Of a stretch of 9,718 bases of DNA, positions 6,501-9,718 are shown piece by piece. Origin of the DNA: Spirochaetia bacterium UBA5550 (lineage in GTDB: Bacteria > Spirochaetota > UBA4802 > UBA5550); the NCBI GenBank assembly GCA_002425885.1, contig DINC01000176.1, positions 19,167-28,884 on the forward strand, in the 5' to 3' direction. Under the pieces are notes generated by a model that was not told the DNA's origin, ran no database searches, and saw nothing but the letters and a program-made list of their open reading frames with translations. Position 1 is the stretch's first letter. Every line of letters starts with the position of its first letter. The translations under genes were made by a program, and so were the position numbers.

Positions 6501-6525
6501 AAAAAATTCAGATTTTGAATTTTTT
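6501..6525 (+). promoter_or_regulatory. A/T-rich hairpin in the TonB receptor leader
   Basis: AAAAAATTCA (6501-6510) and TGAATTTTTT (6516-6525) form a perfect 10-bp stem with a GATTT loop, and two further T follow. Its symmetry gives a U-rich 3' side in both directions. It could be a weak terminator or attenuator ahead of the receptor gene, or a binding site in DNA. The rest of 6388-6602 holds TTGAAA (6460-6465), a TATA-alternating run (6471-6480) and a small CACT/AGTG hairpin (6548-6563), with no further gene. Confidence 0.35.
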
Positions 6526-6602
6526 TTACTTTTGAGGTGACAGGTTCAGCACTGATAAGTGTTAAAGTAATATGTATGAAAAAATTAAAAAAGGAATCCC
6601 TC

Positions 6603-8978
6603 ATGTATCGCATTAAAAAGTGGAGTATTTCCACAGCATTGTTCCTGCTGATTGTCCCCGCGCTATCCTATGCGGAGCAGTATTCAATCCAGGGGAACAT
6701 TATTGACAGCACAACAAAAAAGAATGTTTCATTCGCACTTGTTATAGTACAGGAGGCGGGCCTTGTGGTAAATGCGCCGCAGGGTAAATATTATATTGCT
6801 CTCCCCAAAGCGGGGAGGTATACCGTGAAGGTGCAGTCCCAGGGGCTCCAGGTGGTTACAACTGCTGTAACTGTTGAGGGGGCTGTGACAAGGGACTTCC
6901 AGATGCTCCCTTATACCTCAAAAGGTTCGGGAGTAGTCATCAGGGGGGAGAGGGATATACAGAAGGTATCCAGGCACACCATGACTGTGAAGCAGATTAA
7001 AGAGGTCCCTGCTTCTTTCGGTGATTCACTGAACGCGCTCACTGCTCTCCCCAGCGTATCACGGCCCACGGGAATTTTCGGGCCGCTGATTATACGCGGT
7101 TCCGATTCAGCTGTAAACGGATATTTTATCGATGATATTCCGGTGTTTAATCCGATGCACTTCGGAGGGTTTCATTCGGTTATAAATAATGATCTGATCA
7201 GGGAGATCGATCTTTACGCTTCATCATACCCGTCACAGTTTGCCAATGCACAGGGCGCGATTATCAATATAAATACAATTGATGAAGTCGATAAAGCTGG
7301 GGGAAATGTTGATGTGGGGCTTATCTCAGCCAGTGCTCTTGTTAAACAGCCTGTCATTGAAACAACTTACGTTGACGGTAAGGAGAAGAAGGAGAATAAG
7401 GGCTACGTCATTGCAGCGGGCAGGGTAGGTTACCTGACACTTTTTATCCCTCTTTTTTACGAGCATGTGCTGGACCAGGATATTGAGCAGGTGGTGGAAT
7501 ATTATGATTACCAGTTCAAGGGGAGATATGATTTTAACAGCCGGAATTCATTGACATTCCTTATGTTCGGCAGTAAAGACAAACTTGATCTTATTTATAA
7601 CGACGATGCAATGGAAGAGGGGGACGATCCTCTTTGGGAGGATATGGAGTGGAAACAGAACCAGCAGTCGCATAACTCCGGTGTGTATTACACTTTCAAG
7701 CCCGGTAAAAAGTTCAGTAACACGCTGATGGGCTACGCAGCAATGACCCTGTTCCACAGGTGGGCTGAAATTCCGAAAGCAACATCATCCTGGGCTAAGG
7801 ATGTGGGAACAGATTCCAAACCTTATATATTCGGTGTGAAAGATAAAATGAGATGGGAGTGGTGGGAATCGCATGCTGAATTCCGTGCAGGTTTAGAGGC
7901 AAACTACTACAGGTTTGATGCTGAGGGGAAGATTTTATTGCCTAAGGAGTATTTTGATGAGGGATTAGATCCCAACGATCCTGATCAGGTTGTAACAATT
8001 GAACTGGATGAGACTATTGAAAACTATACATTCGTGCATTACATTGAGAATAAGTTTACATTCGGATGGCTAACACTTGTGCCTGGTTATCATTCAGAAT
8101 ACCTTGAGAGAACCGGTTCCTGGGTCTTTGATCCGCGGGGAATGGCCAGTATAACTTTTCCTTCAGGTACAACCATAGGTGCAGCAGGGGGATGGTACAG
8201 TCATTTTCTCCAGACAAACGGAACATATTTTAATGAAACACCTCTTCTTGCTAAACTCGATTATCTTGACCCCCAGAGATCTTTGCACAGGTCTGTGAGT
8301 TTTGAACAGAGGATATCGGACTATACATTGAAGCTGGAGGGATTCAGCAACAGGTTTTGGGATATCGTTGATTCAGAGGAGTGGACTGACTCAGACGGAA
8401 CAGTGAAAAATTTCAGAAACAACGGGAAGATGAAGACTCAGGGTTTTGAAATTATGGCAAAGGTGAGCGATGAAAAGGAACAAGGTCTTTTCGGATGGAC
8501 AAGCTACACTTATACGCGGGCAAAATATAAGTCAGGACTTTTTACTGATACGTATGGTGATGAATGGATCACTGCCTGGTCTGAACAGAGTCATGTACTG
8601 AAGACTGTTGCAGGTTATACAATGGGAAATCATACAGTAAGCGGCAGGTTCCAGTTTAATTCGAGTTTACCTTATACACCGGTTATAGGGAGTGACGAGG
8701 ATGAGGATTATTTTACATCAACCGGTAAAAAAAGATATGTTCCGTTGTACGGTAAAAGATATTCAGAACGTCTTTCCCCTGAGCACAGGCTTGACGTGAG
8801 GTACAGTTATAAAACTAATTACAAGTGGGGACATCTGAGCTGGTATGTTGAGATTATCAATGTATATAATTTCAGGGGTGAGGAACTCAAGTATGATTAT
8901 ACCAAGGGAACCTGGGAAATAGAAAAATCAAAAGATATAGCAATGATACCGAACTTCGGTGTTGAGGCGAAGTTCTAA
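6603..8978 (+). CDS. TonB-dependent outer-membrane receptor with carboxypeptidase-regulatory-like domain
   Basis: The protein has 791 residues. I chose ATG at 6603 because AAGGAA (6591-6596) lies 6 nt upstream and the product then opens with a normal signal peptide (MYRIKKW, hydrophobic core, cleavage near LSYA at 24). In-frame starts at 6537 and 6576 lack such a site and would lengthen the signal sequence. About 27-104 is a carboxypeptidase-regulatory-like beta domain (YSIQGNIID, GKYYIALPKAGRYTVKV). About 110-228 is the plug: GDSLNALTALPSV, PLIIRGSD near 161, GYFIDDIPV, and INININTID-like residues at the plug end. The rest is a 22-strand-type barrel with many aromatic and acidic turns, ending FGVEAKF with the terminal Phe needed for outer-membrane assembly. 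Such receptors import a ligand using energy from TonB/ExbBD; the ligand cannot be read from sequence. Two small lipoprotein genes follow and may work with it. Confidence 0.93.
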   Translation: MYRIKKWSISTALFLLIVPALSYAEQYSIQGNIIDSTTKKNVSFALVIVQEAGLVVNAPQGKYYIALPKAGRYTVKVQSQGLQVVTTAVTVEGAVTRDFQMLPYTSKGSGVVIRGERDIQKVSRHTMTVKQIKEVPASFGDSLNALTALPSVSRPTGIFGPLIIRGSDSAVNGYFIDDIPVFNPMHFGGFHSVINNDLIREIDLYASSYPSQFANAQGAIININTIDEVDKAGGNVDVGLISASALVKQPVIETTYVDGKEKKENKGYVIAAGRVGYLTLFIPLFYEHVLDQDIEQVVEYYDYQFKGRYDFNSRNSLTFLMFGSKDKLDLIYNDDAMEEGDDPLWEDMEWKQNQQSHNSGVYYTFKPGKKFSNTLMGYAAMTLFHRWAEIPKATSSWAKDVGTDSKPYIFGVKDKMRWEWWESHAEFRAGLEANYYRFDAEGKILLPKEYFDEGLDPNDPDQVVTIELDETIENYTFVHYIENKFTFGWLTLVPGYHSEYLERTGSWVFDPRGMASITFPSGTTIGAAGGWYSHFLQTNGTYFNETPLLAKLDYLDPQRSLHRSVSFEQRISDYTLKLEGFSNRFWDIVDSEEWTDSDGTVKNFRNNGKMKTQGFEIMAKVSDEKEQGLFGWTSYTYTRAKYKSGLFTDTYGDEWITAWSEQSHVLKTVAGYTMGNHTVSGRFQFNSSLPYTPVIGSDEDEDYFTSTGKKRYVPLYGKRYSERLSPEHRLDVRYSYKTNYKWGHLSWYVEIINVYNFRGEELKYDYTKGTWEIEKSKDIAMIPNFGVEAKF
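8951..8975 (+). promoter_or_regulatory. Hairpin spanning the last codons of the receptor gene
   Basis: GAACTTCG (8951-8958) and CGAAGTTC (8968-8975) form a perfect 8-bp stem with a 9-nt loop, ending exactly at the TAA stop. It encodes part of the conserved C-terminal strand, so it may be chance, but it could also act as a 3' mRNA structure. No T tract follows. Confidence 0.3.
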
Positions 8979-8992
8979 AACAAAAAACCAAA

Positions 8993-9014
8993 GCCCCCTC
9001 CGGGGGTGCGGGGG
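8993..9014. promoter_or_regulatory. G/C-rich hairpin between the receptor and lipoprotein genes
   Basis: CCCCC (8994-8998) pairs with GGGGG (9002-9006), or alternatively with a second G run at 9010-9014. It is preceded by A-rich sequence and followed by AAAAAA, so a U tract exists only for transcription on the minus strand. On + it could slow polymerase or shield the upstream mRNA. As a terminator it would face the wrong way for the receptor gene. Confidence 0.4.
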
Positions 9015-9035
9015 AAAAAAGAAAAGGAGCGTTTT

Positions 9036-9407
9036 ATGAAGCAGATAAAAATTATATTTCTAATGGCAGCATTAACAATAATACTCGCCGGGTGCAGTAC
9101 ATCACCTGTATGTGTAACATCATCCGTGACTCCGATGAATGAAAAAACGGTTGCTGAAAATCTTGGTAAATGCAGCGGGACCGATACAGCATACTCATTT
9201 CTGGGGCTCTTCATGTTCGGTAGGCCTGATCTGGATCTCGCGATAAGAGACGCACTTAATGAGAAGAAGGGTGATACTTTGATTAATGTCAGGTGTTATG
9301 AGACTACACGCTATTTTCTTCTCTTCGGCACAAACACCGTTGTTGTAGAGGGTGAGGCGATAAAATTCGGATCTGACGAAACACCGGTTAAAGGGAGAGG
9401 GAGATGA
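9036..9407 (+). CDS. Small lipoprotein, first of a tandem pair
   Basis: The protein has 123 residues. ATG at 9036 has GGAG (9026-9029) 6 nt upstream; the in-frame GTG at 9006 lies inside the hairpin and is not plausible. The signal peptide ends LAGC, a canonical lipobox with Cys19 as the lipidated residue, so the mature protein is anchored in the periplasm, probably at the outer membrane. After the tether come VTPMNEKTVAENLGKCSG, a SFLGLFMFG segment, DLAIRDAL, KKGDTLINVRCY and a strand TVVVEGEAIKF. This layout (a sorted helix-plus-strand core ending in a GxAIxF-like strand) resembles TRL-like or DUF6567-like small lipoproteins, but I cannot settle the family. The stop overlaps the next start (ATGA), so the two are translationally coupled. 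Confidence 0.85.
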   Translation: MKQIKIIFLMAALTIILAGCSTSPVCVTSSVTPMNEKTVAENLGKCSGTDTAYSFLGLFMFGRPDLDLAIRDALNEKKGDTLINVRCYETTRYFLLFGTNTVVVEGEAIKFGSDETPVKGRGR

Positions 9408-9718
9408 GAACTCAAGTGAAAACAGTTCTCCCGCTGCTTTGCGTATTTACAGTTTTATTTTTTACAGGCTGCATCTACAGTAAATCACATCCCGCAGGTA
9501 TTGAACCAAGCGCGAAGTTTATGGAGTCGGTAAAATATGAGGTTATCGGAGACGGAGAGGGGAGCGCAAGCAGTTTTACACTCTTCTCTGTGATACGTGT
9601 AACACCTGCTCTTAACAGCAGCGAAGCAGTGGATGAAGCTGTAAAAAGCAGGGGCGGGGACAATCTTATTGAAGCTCTATTTACAAAAGAGAAGAGAGTT
9701 TATATTATAGGGACTGTT
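9404..9718 (+). CDS. Small lipoprotein, second of the pair (3' end outside window)
   Basis: The frame runs 105 codons from ATG at 9404 to the window edge with no stop. A ribosome-binding site (GGGAG-type purines at 9393-9402) lies inside the preceding gene. The signal peptide (MRTQVK, hydrophobic core) ends FTGC, giving a lipidated Cys23. The mature part lines up with its neighbour: GDGEGSASSFTLFSV against GKCSGTDTAYSFLGLF, then EAVDEAVKSRGGDNLI against LAIRDALNEKKGDTLI, then a final strand YIIGTV against VVVEGEA. This suggests an old tandem duplication. Function is unknown; the context behind a TonB-dependent receptor hints at a role at the outer membrane. Confidence 0.8.
   Translation, partial: MRTQVKTVLPLLCVFTVLFFTGCIYSKSHPAGIEPSAKFMESVKYEVIGDGEGSASSFTLFSVIRVTPALNSSEAVDEAVKSRGGDNLIEALFTKEKRVYIIGTV

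Noticed and set aside
6537..6602. Longer N-terminus of the TonB receptor (starts at 6537 or 6576)
   Set aside because: No ribosome-binding site at those starts and the added residues would spoil the signal peptide; 6603 has both features.
9006..9035. GTG start at 9006 for the first lipoprotein
   Set aside because: It lies within a G/C-rich hairpin and would put a charged stretch in front of a normal lipoprotein signal peptide.

Overview
This is a 9.7-kb stretch of moderate G+C content from a diderm (Gram-negative-type) bacterium. Evidence for two membranes is a TonB-dependent outer-membrane receptor, at least two lipoproteins with good lipoboxes, and a periplasmic-type ankyrin protein with a signal peptide. 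The mix of small lipoproteins, secreted ankyrin repeats, a DUF6125-type protein and a DUF4160/DUF2442 pair would fit Spirochaetota or a similar environmental diderm. That placement is an inference; no rRNA, tRNA or marker gene is present to confirm it.

Layout, left to right. Positions 1-549 hold the 3' end of an unrecognised gene, closed by a hairpin (559-594). Positions 695-2647 encode an exported protein of about 13 ankyrin repeats with a small C-terminal beta domain. Directly after its stop codon lies a 21-bp tandem repeat of 17 contiguous units without a single indel (2668-3024), followed by a plausible intrinsic terminator on the + strand (3088-3119). The array therefore looks like part of the ankyrin transcript. 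Next come a secreted parallel beta-helix protein (3184-4686) and, 45 bp later, a class I SAM-methyltransferase-fold protein (4732-5388).

A short DUF4160/DUF2442 locus follows (5497-5840). It has a clear promoter and ribosome-binding site, but the DUF4160 gene keeps only its two conserved ends in one 31-codon frame, as if its middle had been deleted in frame. Facing it is a convergent minus-strand DUF6125-like gene (5857-6342), the only convincing gene on that strand. A 260-bp divergent intergenic region with several inverted repeats leads to a TonB-dependent receptor (6603-8978). Two small, apparently related lipoprotein genes that overlap by ATGA follow (9036-9407 and 9404 to the window end) and probably share a transcript with each other.

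The parts most worth a second look are the 21-bp array fused to the 3' end of the ankyrin gene, which is open in four reading frames, and the internally deleted DUF4160 gene that keeps intact expression signals beside an intact DUF2442 partner. No complete new defence or mobile system is evident: there is no transposase, integrase, CRISPR array, nuclease or RNA gene.
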